Positions 22,011 through 32,739 are shown, counted from the stretch's first letter. The stretch is 64,000 nt of DNA from [Mycoplasma] phocae (GCF_003332325.1 NZ_CP029295.1:434001-498000); one strand, 5' to 3'. Numbers and translations are program-made. The notes: generated by a model not told the origin, from the sequence alone.

Positions 22011-23606
22011 ATGAAAAAGAAAACAATATTAAGCATTTTAACATTAACAACATTACCAATTTTGCCTTTAGTGGCAGCTTCTTGCTCACAAGGTGGAGAC
22101 AAAAAACAGAACCCTGAAAATGGCCAAAACCAAGCTGGAAAAATCCAAGATGGAAATCAAAGTGGTGGTAACAATAATCAAGGTGGTAATAGCCAAGGTG
22201 GAAATGGTGATAATAGCGCAAATCAAATGAAAAACGATGCTACTAAATCACTTCCTAAAGAAATTAAAACTCTTGAAGAATTTGAAAAATACGGTGATAA
22301 TATACTAAATATTTTAGTAAAAGATCAAGACGAGGTTATAAATCGTATTAATGCTAAAGATAAATTATTTTTTTCATTTAGTAGCAACAAACTAGCATTT
22401 AATAATAAGAAACCTTCATCAAAAGATGAATGAAATAATCTTAATTATATTATTAATTTAAAAACAAAGGTGAAAAGAGGATTACAACTAGCATCAAGTA
22501 AAAAATCACTTAATGGCAAAAGAATTAATTCTGAGTTAGATTATGAATACGACGCAACAAATAAATTGCTTACAATTAAATATAAATTGGCAAAATATAA
22601 TGGACAAAACAATAACCCTGATATTTCAGAAAAATCATATCAAAGTCAAATAAGACTTGATAGAACAAAAGACGACGTTATTAATATCAGTGACGACAAG
22701 GAGTCTGGGCAGAGTAGCCAACGTATAACTAAGAGAAAAATTAGCAGTTCCAGTCCAATTTTAGATTCAAAACATCAACTTCAATATGATTCAAAAAATG
22801 AATTTTATAAAAATCTTGATGGCTTAAGCGGCGAACAATTAAGATCGGCACTTTTCCAAGTCCAAAAAAGCCATAGAGAAGCAAATCATGATTATAATGG
22901 TCTTTTTAAAATATATAAAGATGTATTTGTTGATAAATATTATGAAAATGATGGCACTGTATTAGATATATATGGTGAAAATCCAAAAGGAGATGACCCA
23001 TTTGTATTTAGACATGGCGAATTTAGAGATGTTGGAAATTCTGAAGGTCAAGGAATGAATCGTGAGCATTTAATACCACAAAGTTGATGGAATAGAGAAA
23101 ATCCAATGAGAGTAGATGCTCATCACGTTTGACCAACTGACAAAACAGTTAATGCTAAACATGGAAATTTACCATATGGAACTGTCAGGACACCAAAATA
23201 TACATCAAAAAACGGAACTTTAGTTGGAATATCAGAAGAAGATGGCCAAGAAGTTACTGAAGTAATTGATGAATTCAAAGGAGATGTTGCAAGAGCTCAT
23301 TTATATTTTGTTCTAACATATCGTGATAAAAATTTAGAAGCCAATGGCAACGGAAAAAGATTTTTTGAAAAGATAAACAATGAAGAGCATATTAGAAATA
23401 ATTTCTTAGGAACAATGCTTAATTGAGCTTATAAAGATAATATTTCACAATTTGACCTAGACCGTAACAACGGTATTTATAAACATCAAAAAAATCGTAA
23501 TCCATTTATTGACTACCCAGAACTTATTAAAGTTTATTTTGAAAACGACAATAATTTTGTTTTCAAAAATAAGGGTGTTGCAATTAATTTACAAGAAATC
23601 AATTAA
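22011..23606 (+). CDS. Endonuclease I-family surface lipoprotein
   Basis: A 531-aa lipoprotein with lipobox LVAASC (Cys25). It has a Gly/Asn/Gln-rich linker (26-80), a domain shared with the upstream lipoprotein (about 85-220, including LLTIKYKLAKYNGQN), then an endonuclease I/NucM-type nuclease (about 260-520). Nuclease marks are NREHLIPQSWW (Asn350-His353 region) and VDAHHVWPTDKTVNAKHGNLPYG, the His and Asn metal-site motifs of that family. By inference it degrades extracellular DNA/RNA on the cell surface and supplies nucleotides, which fits the salvage genes elsewhere in the window. Trp TGA codons occur beside TGG in the active-site segment. A terminator follows directly. Confidence 0.88.
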
Positions 23607-23632
23607 AATGGGAGGATTTTTCCCATTTTTTT
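23606..23632 (+). terminator. Terminator after nuclease lipoprotein
   Basis: AAAATGGGA / TCCCATTTTT hairpin followed by T7, starting at the stop codon. Confidence 0.8.
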
Positions 23633-23678
23633 ATCAAATAATTAAGGAGAAGATAGCTTATCACTATAATTAATAACT

Positions 23679-24551
23679 ATGATTTACATATTTTATAATT
23701 CACTTTCAAAAGTGGCTAAACAAACCAAAAGATTCAATGAAATAATTACTAAATGCATTGAAGCTTTTAATGATTATGATATCGAAAAACATGATGTCGC
23801 AAAAGTTAATAATTTAAAAGAAATTATGCACAAATGCACAGAAAATGATAAGGTTGTATTAATTGGCGATGATATGACCTTTTCAAACATTGTCAATCTT
23901 ATATACCAAATTCCACATCTACCAGATATTTATGCTTATAAATATGGAGATAAATGTGATTTTCTAAGGGAAATTTCACGACTTGAAAAAGTAAATATTG
24001 TTAATGAAAGATTTTTTAAAATTAATGATTATATTAAAAATTTACCAGTAGCCAATTATGATATAAATAAAAGAATTTTTTTAAATAGCATTGGTATTTC
24101 ATCAGATCAATCAATTTGGCATTTTTTAAGGGCAACACAGCAAGATTTTAAAGTGCTTGATTATCTTTCTAATCTATTTCATCAAATTGATGATTTTAGA
24201 ATATTAAACAAGTGCAAAATCTTTGTTGACGGTGAAGAGTATTACTTTAATGATGTACTATTTATAATGGTAATGAACGGTAAATATTGTGAATCAGGAG
24301 TAAGAATTGCACCACATGCCAATCGCAAGGCTGACTATGTCAATCTTATTGTTGTCCACAATGTCACAAAAGTTACTTTAAATATGCTACTATTTGCTAT
24401 TTATTTTGGTGAACATCTTAGATATAGAAGATATATCACTGAATTTAAAGCAAAAGAGATCAAAATTGAATGTCCAACCATTCGGGAAATAATAATTGAT
24501 GGCGAAAGATGCGAATCTGGAAAGATAATTAAAATTAAAAAACATAAATAA
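23679..24551 (+). CDS. Diacylglycerol kinase-like protein with altered active site
   Basis: A 290-aa protein resembling the YegS/DgkB lipid-kinase family. The C-terminal half has the family pattern SGVRIAPHANRKADYVNLIVVHNVTK (about residues 207-232), matching the G-G-x-KIAP-x-A...DG-x-L-x-V-x-V block, then a GEHL helix and IIIDGERCE near the end. The nucleotide motif GGDGT is replaced by GDDMT (63-67). Most lipid kinases need those glycines, so activity is doubtful. A cytoplasmic, membrane-associated location is likely. It stands alone between two terminated units. Confidence 0.6.
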   Translation: MIYIFYNSLSKVAKQTKRFNEIITKCIEAFNDYDIEKHDVAKVNNLKEIMHKCTENDKVVLIGDDMTFSNIVNLIYQIPHLPDIYAYKYGDKCDFLREISRLEKVNIVNERFFKINDYIKNLPVANYDINKRIFLNSIGISSDQSIWHFLRATQQDFKVLDYLSNLFHQIDDFRILNKCKIFVDGEEYYFNDVLFIMVMNGKYCESGVRIAPHANRKADYVNLIVVHNVTKVTLNMLLFAIYFGEHLRYRRYITEFKAKEIKIECPTIREIIIDGERCESGKIIKIKKHK

Positions 24552-24649
24552 ATAATTTATTAAATAAACTTTTTAACCAAAAAAACAAATAATCAAAATC
24601 ATATACCTAATAACTTAAAAACACAATTACTGTGAAGGATATCTAAATT

Positions 24650-25395
24650 ATGAATTTAAATCAGATAAATATTCTAGAGTTTACTATCTATCCAATTCCT
24701 ATTATTTTCTTAATAGATTTTATATTATATTTAATTTATGTTACTTTATATGTTCAAAAATATTATCAAATTATCTTAAAAAAAGATACGCCGCAATTAT
24801 TTCTAAAAAATAATATTGCAGTTAACAGTCAATTTTTCTCTACGTTTCGTAAAAAAATTAGTGGCACATTTAACTTTTTAGTGGCATTTGCTACTGTTAT
24901 AATACTTATGTTTTTAGCTAATTTACTAATATTCATTGCATTAACTTTTTATTTAGATATTAAAGTATATTTGTATTTATCCTTTATTTTGCTATTAACT
25001 TTATTTATTCGTTATTTCCGATATTTCACTTAATAAAACTTTCGAAATGTAAAAGAAATATTAAAATTTGAGAAACAAAAAATAATAATCTTCAAAATGC
25101 CACCCTTTTCGAAGATTTAACTACTAAAGTCAACGATGAAATTTTTAAAATTTTCAGTAATGATGATTTAATCATAAGTTCTGATGATCAATTATCAGGA
25201 TTTAGATATCGCGGCGCAATAAAGATAAGGAACTGAAAAGAATCGCTGCTAAAAAATAAGGACAATTTAGATAGTGAGTTTTATTACTTTTTAATATTTA
25301 ATTACAATAGTGTTTCTATCTATAATAAGTTTTTTGAAATTCAAGATTATGCCTATATTTATCAAAATCGTGAATTGCTATTTAATAAAAAATAA
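24650..25395 (+). pseudogene. Frameshifted membrane protein, paralogue of the gene at 25768
   Basis: The 5' part (24650-25033) encodes 127 residues with four hydrophobic segments and a LFLKNNIAVNSQFFSTFRKK motif, then stops. The rest of the homology continues in another frame from about 25050 to 25395 (IWETKNNNLQNATLFEDLT ... SLLKNKDNLDSEFYYFLIFNYN ... DYAYIYQNRELLFN), matching the C-terminal half of the intact paralogue almost residue for residue. One frameshift near 24980-25045 therefore splits the gene. Function is unknown. Confidence 0.7.
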
Positions 25396-25424
25396 ACAAC
25401 CAAATCTTAATCTAATTGATAATG

Positions 25425-25449
25425 ACACTCCTAGTTTGGAGTGTTTTTT
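25425..25449 (+). terminator. Terminator after the frameshifted membrane gene
   Basis: ACACTCC / GGAGTGT stem around TAGTTT, followed by T6. The spacer from here to 25767 (about 320 nt) is AT-rich and shows no ORF or RNA that I can recognise. Confidence 0.8.
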
Positions 25450-25767
25450 GATAAACGGTAAATAGAAGTTAAAATCTCACTGATTTTTATTAGCTATTAG
25501 TAAGCTTAAAATAGTTAATAAAAATCAAATATAAGTTAATTTAATGCTAAATGTACTTTTGATCTCAATTAATTAAATAACATTATTAAATGTGACAATA
25601 AACAAAGTAATATAATTTATAAAAGCACTAAAATTAAATTTAAATTTAACATTATTTATTTACTAGTGTAATGATTTTAATTTACATTAATTATCTAAAT
25701 TAAAATAAACACAATGTAGAGAATCAAAATATTAAATTAATAAAGGCAATCATAGGAGGAAAGTGTT

Positions 25768-26604
25768 ATGAATTTAGGTTTAAATGAAGCTGCCAAATAT
25801 GCTCTATCTTTAGACGGAGTTACTTTAGCGGTGTTTTTAGTATTTATCTTTACCCTGATTCTTTATTATGCAAAGAAATATAGGGCAATAAATATCAAAG
25901 CAGGAGCTTCAAAGCTATTTTTAAAAGCTAGTGTGTCAGTTAATAGCACTTTTTTTAACATATTTCGCAAAAAGAGTAAAAATGCTACTATTTTCCCTTT
26001 ACTATTTCTCCTAATCGGAGTTATAATGCTGATATTTAACATAACATTTCTAGTAATTTTGCAAAATAAAACATCAATTCTATCAGATTCTGAAATTCGT
26101 GGTTTATTTGATTTTGATTCTAAGATTAGAGTGTGAAATATTCCTATTGGAGCAATAAACCTTATATCTATTTTCACTTTGTCTTCTAGTGTTTGCATAT
26201 GACTAATATCTTTAATACTTCTAATAGAAATTTTAAAAATAAGAAAAGAATATAAAATTTGAGAAACAAAAAATAACAATCTCCAAGGTGCGTCGGCTTT
26301 TGAAAATTTAACTAGTGAAGAGAACCAAAGATTTCTTAATGTTTTTTGTGATGAAAATCTAACAATCATTTTTTATGTCCAATATTGAAATTCAATTCAA
26401 ATACCATATAAAATTAAATTCAAAAATTGAAAAAAATCACTGCTAAAAAACAAAGACAATTTAGACAATGAATTTTATTATTTTCTAATATTAAATTACA
26501 AAAACATTTCTATTAAAAATAATTTTTACGAAATTAAAGATTATGCTTATATTTATCAAAATCGTAAAGCTGTGTTTAATGAAGAAAATAATTTAATTTT
26601 CTAA
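25768..26604 (+). CDS. Membrane protein of unknown function, intact paralogue
   Basis: A 278-aa protein. An N-terminal helix (about residues 15-32) and a juxtamembrane motif SKLFLKASVSVNSTFFNIFRKK are followed by two or three further helices (about 72-95, 124-155) and a cytosolic-looking C-terminal domain of about 115 residues (IWETKNNNLQ ... SLLKNKDNLDNEFYYFLILNY ... YAYIYQNRKAVFNEE). The start is supported by CATAGGAGGAAAG. I do not recognise a family. The disrupted copy at 24650 shows that this is a duplicated gene. Five Trp codons are TGA. Confidence 0.75.
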
Positions 26605-26654
26605 TCTATTTTATTAAACATAAAAAGTGAGATTTGTTATCGTAGAGAGATATT

Positions 26655-26685
26655 AGAATAATTTATTTTCATGTTATTCTTTTTA
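26655..26685 (+). terminator. Probable terminator
   Basis: AGAATAA / TTATTCT stem followed by TTTTA, in the gap before pncB. The weak AT-only stem makes this tentative. Confidence 0.45.
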
Positions 26686-26771
26686 CATAAAAACATTGTG
26701 GTATATTCGGATTTTTTATTCGTTTATTCAGCAAAATTAGAATAAAATTATATTACATAGGAAGATATGAT

Positions 26772-27770
26772 ATGAAACTAAAAGATCTAATTTCAATTTA
26801 CTTTTTTAAAACTGAAAAAATTGCCAAAAAACTTCGGAAAAATAATATTGTGACATTACAATTTTTTCAAAGAAATAATGATGTTAAATTATGTGGTATG
26901 AATGAAGTTCTAGAATTACTTGCTAAAAATACCAATACTGAAAAATACACAATTCGCTACCTACCAGAAGGTAGTATTATTAATGACCGAGAAGTTGTTC
27001 TTGAACTTGAAGGTCCTTACTATGAATTTGGCATATGGGAAGGAATGATTGATGGCATCTTAGCTAGACAAAGTTCAATTGCTACCAATGCCTATCATAT
27101 TATTAAAGCCGCCAAAAATAAATTTGTGATAAGCATGGCTGATCGTGCCGATCATTATCGCAATCAGGTTAATGATGGTTATGCCATTAGAGTTGGTGGT
27201 ATTAAAAATCATTCAACAATGGTTAGTTCAAATTATGATTCGCAACATACCTTTGGAAGTATGCCACATGCATTAATTCAAATGTTTGAAGGTGATATTG
27301 TTAAGGCATGTCGCGCTTATAAAAAAACATTTCCTGAAGCCAATTTATTTGCACTTGTAGATTTTAATAATGATGTTATTACTGATTCACTATCTTGTTT
27401 AAAAGCTTTTGGTAAAGATTTACATGGAGTTCGAATTGATACTTCTAAATCAATGCGTGACAGAATGTTTGCAGAAAACGAAGATGAGTTTGGTGTAACA
27501 GTAAAACAAGTTAAGAATTTACGAAAGGCGCTTGATGAGCATAACGGCAAGCATGTTAAAATTATTGTTTCTAGTGGTTTTGACGCCAAACGAATTGCTG
27601 AATTTGAAGAGCAAAAGGCACCAGTAGATATTTATGGTGTTGGTGCTTCTCTGCTAAAAATTTGGGTTAACTTTAGTGCTGATGCTACAAAATTAGATGG
27701 AAAAAAAATTGCTAAAGCTGGCCGCGAATATAGTTATAATCCAAAGCTTCAAGTTTGGAAAGGAAGGTAA
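26772..27770 (+). CDS. pncB: Nicotinate phosphoribosyltransferase
   Basis: A 332-aa cytosolic enzyme that makes nicotinate mononucleotide from nicotinate and PRPP, the entry step of NAD salvage. Family features are the N-terminal FFQRNNDVKLCGMNEVLELL and the YLPEGSIINDREVVLELEGPYYEFG block. Further on are ADRADHYRNQVNDGYAIRVGG, the HALIQMFEGD segment, VDFNNDVITDS and the late VDIYGVGASLL, which is the PRPP-site loop. Length fits the short bacterial type. The start ATG follows AGGAAG by 8 nt. It is 3 nt upstream of a membrane-protein gene and likely cotranscribed with it. Confidence 0.9.
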   Translation: MKLKDLISIYFFKTEKIAKKLRKNNIVTLQFFQRNNDVKLCGMNEVLELLAKNTNTEKYTIRYLPEGSIINDREVVLELEGPYYEFGIWEGMIDGILARQSSIATNAYHIIKAAKNKFVISMADRADHYRNQVNDGYAIRVGGIKNHSTMVSSNYDSQHTFGSMPHALIQMFEGDIVKACRAYKKTFPEANLFALVDFNNDVITDSLSCLKAFGKDLHGVRIDTSKSMRDRMFAENEDEFGVTVKQVKNLRKALDEHNGKHVKIIVSSGFDAKRIAEFEEQKAPVDIYGVGASLLKIWVNFSADATKLDGKKIAKAGREYSYNPKLQVWKGR

Positions 27771-27773
27771 ATT

Positions 27774-28445
27774 ATGGATGTCGAAAATACTAAAAATAGT
27801 AAAAAAATAAATCTTAAAAATCATTTTCTAAATTTTCTTGGGTTTTTTGTAGTCATTTCGTTTTTATTAATTGGGGTAATTTTAATTCTTGCCGCTAATG
27901 ATATTTTTGGTAAGGTATCAAGGGGTGGAAAAATTGCTAGCTATATTTTTGGAATTATTTTTCTAATTTTATTTATCTTTATTATTATAAAAATAGTCTT
28001 AATTCTAAAAGCTGAAGATAAATATCAAAAACAAGCAATTGATGGTGATAAATTATTCGCGGATTTATCACCGTCTTCAGAGCAAGTTGAATTTCATGAA
28101 CAATTTAGTGAAAACTACCCAAAATTGCGTTTATCAAGAAATACATTTTTAGGCTTCTTATATAATTTTGAAAAAAAATCATTTAAAAGAGATGACATTG
28201 ATATTAAATCATTAGACGTAATTCTATTAACTGAAGAGATGATTATAAAAACAACAGAAGAATATGGCTATTTTGATGTTTATTTATCAATTGAATTAAT
28301 GAAAAGCATGAACAAAAAACTTGTTTGAAAAGGTGATTTTAAGAAATACAAAGTTTATTTTGAATTTCTAAGAAAAATTATTCGATCAACTGATGAGTAT
28401 ATAAGATTAACTTTTGTTTCTAAAGCAAATAATAATTTAGCTTAA
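27774..28445 (+). CDS. Small membrane protein, unknown function
   Basis: A 223-aa protein with two strong transmembrane helices (about residues 20-42 and 55-80) and a hydrophilic C-terminal domain of about 140 residues. The latter has mixed strands and helices (VILLTEEMIIKTTEEYGYFDVYLSIELMKSM). No family recognised. It starts 3 nt after pncB behind GGAAGG, so it may be coupled to pncB; a role in nicotinate uptake would be a guess. One Trp TGA at 28326-28328. Confidence 0.75.
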
Positions 28446-28477
28446 AAACCCGCAAAAATTAAATTGCGAGTTTTTTA
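28445..28477 (+). terminator. Terminator of the pncB unit
   Basis: AACCCGCAA / TTGCGAGTT imperfect stem with T6. From here to 28791 (about 315 nt) I see no gene, only AT-rich sequence. Confidence 0.65.
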
Positions 28478-28791
28478 TTTTCACTTAGCGATAGGTCATT
28501 AATTATCCAAATTTATTTTTGCCAACAGCCTTTAATAAATTTTCTCTATGATTAATGTCACTGTCACATCTAAGCTAAATTATAAAATAGTAGCTTGGTA
28601 TGTTCAATTAGATAATATTTTTAAACCTTTAATATTTGCTTTTTTATTATTCTAAAAATGCTTCAAGTATGAAAACAAAATCATTTTTCTAGCTTTATAT
28701 AAACTTATTATTAGATCAGTTAAGAAATATCGTAAAAGAGCATAACTGTGATAAATTTTTGTAATAAAATTAATGTGATAGGAAAAACATC

Positions 28792-29205
28792 ATGAAACTT
28801 ATTTTAAACAAAAAATTAAAAAGAGAGAAAAGTATTATTTCAGCTAGTTTCTGGCTAACAATATTCTTTTTTGTGTTCTTTGCTGCTAATATCTCAATGC
28901 TAATACTATTTTTTGAAAAAGCAAATGAAAGTGGCAATTTTTTCATAAAAAACCCTATTGCTATTATTTTTATTATTTTGCTAGCATTAAATATAATTGC
29001 TATTCTAGCGATTGCTACGCTTAAATATCAAATGGCAAAAAAAGAAAATAATTCTCAACTTAGAAAATACTATTTGCTAACACTGGCATTAATATTATTG
29101 TTTGTTTGATTTATTCCATTTATTAGTGGCACAATGGCTTCTAAGGAAATTAATAGCGATAGAATCAATGAACATTTTATCTTACAACAAAAACAAAACT
29201 CCTAG
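28792..29205 (+). CDS. Small membrane protein, unknown function
   Basis: A 137-aa protein with a basic N terminus (KLKREKS) and three hydrophobic segments (about 20-42, 55-80, 93-115), ending in a short hydrophilic tail. No family recognised. A GATAGGAAAAAC stretch serves as ribosome site. One Trp TGA in LLFVWFIPFI. It converges with rnhC and shares a bidirectional terminator with it. Confidence 0.65.
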
Positions 29206-29230
29206 CGTTTCGTCTAAGAGTTTTGTTTTT
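29195..29230. terminator. Bidirectional terminator between convergent genes
   Basis: CAAAACTC and GAGTTTTG pair around a CTAGCGTTTCGTCTAA loop. The A run on one side and T run on the other suit both directions. Confidence 0.7.
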
Positions 29231-29909
29231 CAATAGATTCTTTTGCTTTGGCAGTTGTTTTAAATGAAACTTTAGCAACTTGGTATAAAATAGCTTCGCC
29301 GCGTTCTTTTATTAATTTTGCTGCTAGAGCATCAACTTCAGGACCCGCCCCTAATTTAAATTCAACACCAAACTCAGCATTCTGTTCTTTAAGATAATCT
29401 AAAAGAATAGATCTTGCCAAAATTGAAGCTGCTGCTACTGAAAGCGATTCATCTTCAGCTTTAGTTTTTAAAATAATGTTAACCTTAGGTTTACGAACTT
29501 TCATTCAAGTAATTGATTGAAGTTTTTGAATATGATTTTCAAAGGTTTCATAAGAATTTGTATATTGGTCAATAATAACATCAACTGATTTTTTTAATGC
29601 TTTTAAAAGTTGATTTATTGAATTTAGGTGACTTAAAGTCTTAATCTCATTATTGTTAATGTCATTTTTGATTAGATTATTATAACCTTTTTGTGATAGA
29701 ACATTTTTTTTGAAAACAACATATGGTTTAATTTTGTTAGCTATGTCAAGGATTTTAGCATCTGTTAATTTTTTGCTGTCCTTGACTCCCATTTCTCTAA
29801 CTATTTCAATATTCTCTTCTGGAATATAACAAGCTACAGATACAACTGGGGTGAAATAATCACCAACACCAGTTTCATCTACTCCAATTAATTTATCAAA
29901 TTCATTCAC
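29214..29909 (-). CDS. rnhC: Ribonuclease HIII
   Basis: A 231-aa nuclease that cuts RNA in RNA-DNA hybrids. The signature GVDETGVGDYFTPVV (about residues 9-23) is the HIII form of the active site (DE...GDYF). VKDSKKLTD and SVAAASILAR are the other conserved blocks. The N-terminal substrate-binding domain of long HIII proteins is missing, as in other small mycoplasma forms. The start is GTG, 2 nt after the HAD gene stop. One Trp is TGA, giving ITWMKVRKPKVN. Confidence 0.88.
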
Positions 29910-29911
29910 TA

Positions 29912-30871
29912 CTATTCCTTACCTTCACCATTAAAAAATGTATCAGCTTTAACGGTGCTCAAATTCTTTCTATCTTGATTTTTTTTATCTTTTGCTTTTT
30001 TAATGTATTTTTCTGGATTATTAAGGAAGGCCTCAATGAAATATCCCACTGCACCTTCACGATTAGTTTGTTTCATTACTACTGTTGACATCTTTTTAAT
30101 TAGTGGTTCAGCATTTGCTGGAGCAACTCCAACATTACCTACATCAAACATACTTAAATCATTGTATGAATCTCCCATAACAACAGTATCATCAATATCG
30201 ATGTTATAGTATCTCATCATTAATGAAATAACTTTTCCTTTATCAACCCCGATTGACGTAATATCAAAAACTGGACTTAGACCTTCACCTTTTGATCATG
30301 AAGAGAATTCACCCAAATCACCATATTTTCTTTTTAAATATGTTAATAGTTCAATAACATCGGTATTAGGTTGCACATCAAAGACAATTCCGGTTGGTTT
30401 TAGTGGAATTTTCTCCAAATTGATGTTTTCTCTAAATTTTGTTGCTTGGTTAAATCCAAACACTTTTTCCAAATTTGGATCACGGTGCATTAGTTGTACC
30501 CAGTCTGGACCCTCAATTGCGTAATTCGATATTTCTTTTTTAACTTTCTCATCTCCTAAAATATATAGAACTTCATTTAAGTCTAAATATGTAATTGTTG
30601 GAATGAAAAATGGGTCAGCAGGATTATGGATATGAGCTCCGTTATAATTTCCTACTATTGCATTTAGGCCAAGTTTTTCATAAACTGGCATGGTGCTTCT
30701 TCATGGACGACCAGTGATAATTGAAACAATGTGTCCTTCAGCAACTGCTCTTTTAATGGCTTCTTCAGTTTTTGGATGAATAGTTCCCGCACCTGAATCT
30801 GCTAGCAGTGTACCATCAAGATCTAATGCAAATAAAAATCTCCTCTTTTCAGAATCTTTATTGTATGCCAC
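29912..30871 (-). CDS. Cof-type HAD-superfamily phosphatase
   Basis: A 319-aa phosphatase. The nucleophile motif is FALDLDGTLL near the N terminus, motif II is SIITGRP, the conserved Lys is in GVDKGKVI, and the acidic motif is VVMGDSYNDLSMF. A large C2 cap lies between. The C terminus has an unusual extra Lys-rich tail (KKAKDKKNQDRKN). The substrate is unknown; relatives act on sugar phosphates or flavin precursors. I chose the GTG start because AAAGGAAG lies 5 nt before it; an in-frame TTG 15 nt upstream is less likely. It forms an operon with rnhC. Confidence 0.85.
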
Positions 30872-31106
30872 GATACTTCCTTTCAAATATTAATTTTTTA
30901 GTTATTGAATAGAAGGAATAAAAATATGACTCAACTGGTTTTCTTTTATTTTCCTTTGTTTTTCAATATATTAGATCATAAAATCTAAATAAATTTTTAT
31001 CAATATTAATTATAAAATAAAATTAATTTTTAAAGTATTTATACGTCTAAATCCTATTTTTATACAAAAAAAATGCTAATAATAATTAAAAAATGATGAA
31101 TATTAA

Positions 31107-31112
31107 TATAAT
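31107..31112 (+). promoter_or_regulatory. Probable -10 box for upp
   Basis: TATAAT about 40 nt before the upp start, within the 283-nt divergent gap between the HAD gene and upp. No convincing -35 was seen, as is usual in mycoplasmas. Confidence 0.45.
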
Positions 31113-31154
31113 TTATGCAAGAATAGGCTAATTTTAATTAATTAGGAGGGTAAA

Positions 31155-31781
31155 GTGCTAAAAGTAATTAATCATCCACTGATATCGATTAAACTAACAA
31201 ATATGCGAGATAAAAATGCAGATCATTCAGTTTTTAGAAGAAATTTAAACGAAATCGCTTCGCTAATGGTATATGAAATCTTAAGAAATTATCAAACTAA
31301 ACCCCGTGAAATTATTACACCACTAGACAATAAATTCATTGGGATGTCATATGATAAATCAATTGTTTTTGTTCCCATTCTAAGAGCAGGACTAGGAATG
31401 GTTGATGGGCTACTAGAATTAGTTCCAGAGGCAAGAGTTGGTCATATTGGGATGTTTCGCGATGAAAAAACTTTTGAAGCAAAAGAGTATTTTTATAAGA
31501 TGCCTAATGTTGCAAAGGATAGTTATGTCTTTGTTGTTGATCCAATGCTAGCAACCGGCGGATCAGCTGTTGATGCAATTAAAAAATTAAAAAAAGACGG
31601 ATTTGTTAATATTCAACTTGTTTGCCTTGTTGGTGTAAAAGAAGGAATAGAAAATGTCGAAAAAAACTTTGGCAAGGATTTTGGAATTTATTTAGCATCA
31701 CTAGATAACAAATTGAATTTAAACAAATACATTGAACCAGGTTTAGGAGATGCCGGAGATAGAATATTCGGAACTAAATAA
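31155..31781 (+). CDS. upp: Uracil phosphoribosyltransferase
   Basis: A 208-aa cytosolic enzyme making UMP from uracil and PRPP. Family marks are the N-terminal LKVINHPLISIKLTNMRD, VPILRAGLGMVDG (about residues 76-88), the PRPP loop VVDPMLATGGSAVDAI (about 127-142) and the C-terminal LNKYIEPGLGDAGDRIFG. The start is GTG behind AGGAGGG. It is monocistronic, with a promoter upstream and a hairpin downstream. It complements the deo genes at 33-35.7 kb, which release uracil. Confidence 0.96.
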   Translation: MLKVINHPLISIKLTNMRDKNADHSVFRRNLNEIASLMVYEILRNYQTKPREIITPLDNKFIGMSYDKSIVFVPILRAGLGMVDGLLELVPEARVGHIGMFRDEKTFEAKEYFYKMPNVAKDSYVFVVDPMLATGGSAVDAIKKLKKDGFVNIQLVCLVGVKEGIENVEKNFGKDFGIYLASLDNKLNLNKYIEPGLGDAGDRIFGTK

Positions 31782-31792
31782 TGATATTTACA

Positions 31793-31823
31793 AAGTGCAC
31801 AATTATTCGTGTGCTTGTTTTTT
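31793..31823 (+). terminator. Terminator after upp
   Basis: AAGTGCAC / GTGTGCTT stem around AATTATTC, followed by a G and T6. Confidence 0.7.
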
Positions 31824-31985
31824 ATAAACTGCTAAATGTTTTAGACAATGATAATTTAATAATTTATTTCACTTGTTAAATAAAACAAAGGATACTATTA
31901 AAACATTAGTTTCTAGTTTCAAGATCAAAAATAAATTAAACATCGTTGGGTATAATTTTTACAATGTTAGGGAGATTAAAGTAAA

Positions 31986-32725
31986 ATGAAAACAATAAGC
32001 TTAATTATTAGTGAATATGATAATAAAAATTTAGATAGATTTATTAGACAATACTCTTCAGAGCAAATGATTTATGTAAATGATAAGTGATATATCAAAA
32101 ATAATGATGGCTTAGAAGAAATTAATTTTAGAATAAAAATTTTAGATTTTAAAAGCATCTCAAAAACAACTTTTTTAAATTGAATTGAAAAAATAATTTT
32201 AAAATCAATTGAAAAAGCTAAAGAGGCTACTAATAATGTTGAATATCCTGGTGATTTTATTTTAGTAAATGAAAATTACCAAGTTATTGATAGAGTTGAG
32301 AGTTTGCTTTTGCGATATCAATATCAGGAAAATTGAAGTATTATTGATTATTACATTGATTTATTTTTATTTATATTAGAAGCACACCTATTTAAAAATG
32401 GAAATAAACGTTTTGCGTTTTCATTGCTTAGAAATTTAATGGTAAGTTCAGGTTTTTACCTTAGATGGTCAAATGAAACTTATTTGAAAAAACACCACTT
32501 GTTAATGATTCAATTCATAAAGAGATTATATGTTTGAATATCTGTCTGTCAAATCGATCGGCATCTGATGCGATTATTACAGCACATGAGCAAGCAGATG
32601 AAGGTAGCCAAGATTATCTAAATATTTTAGAAAGTTATCAAAATTCTGACATTAAAGTTAGACAAGAGAACATAAAATTAAAAGTAAAAAAATGAATTCA
32701 AGACACCATTGAAATAAGCGATTAA
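31986..32725 (+). pseudogene. Doc/Fic-family gene with one frameshift
   Basis: With UGA as Trp, the frame from ATG 31986 encodes about 165 residues that include the Fic/Doc motif HLFKNGNKR (codons from 32385). It is followed by FAFSLLRNLMVSSGFYLRW. At a run of six A's (about 32486-32493) the sensible reading moves to another frame and continues (TPLVNDSIHKEII ... ITAHEQADEGSQDYLNILESY ... KKWIQDTIEISD) to a stop at 32723-32725. Loss of one A explains the break. An intact product would be about 245 aa and AMPylate or phosphorylate a target. No typical antitoxin gene was recognised. Confidence 0.65.
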
Positions 32726-32739
32726 TTTAAAGGATAAAA

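Noticed and set aside
30872-30886. HAD phosphatase start at an upstream TTG
   Set aside because: The extension would be encoded by the ribosome site AAAGGAAG itself; the GTG at 30871 is better placed.
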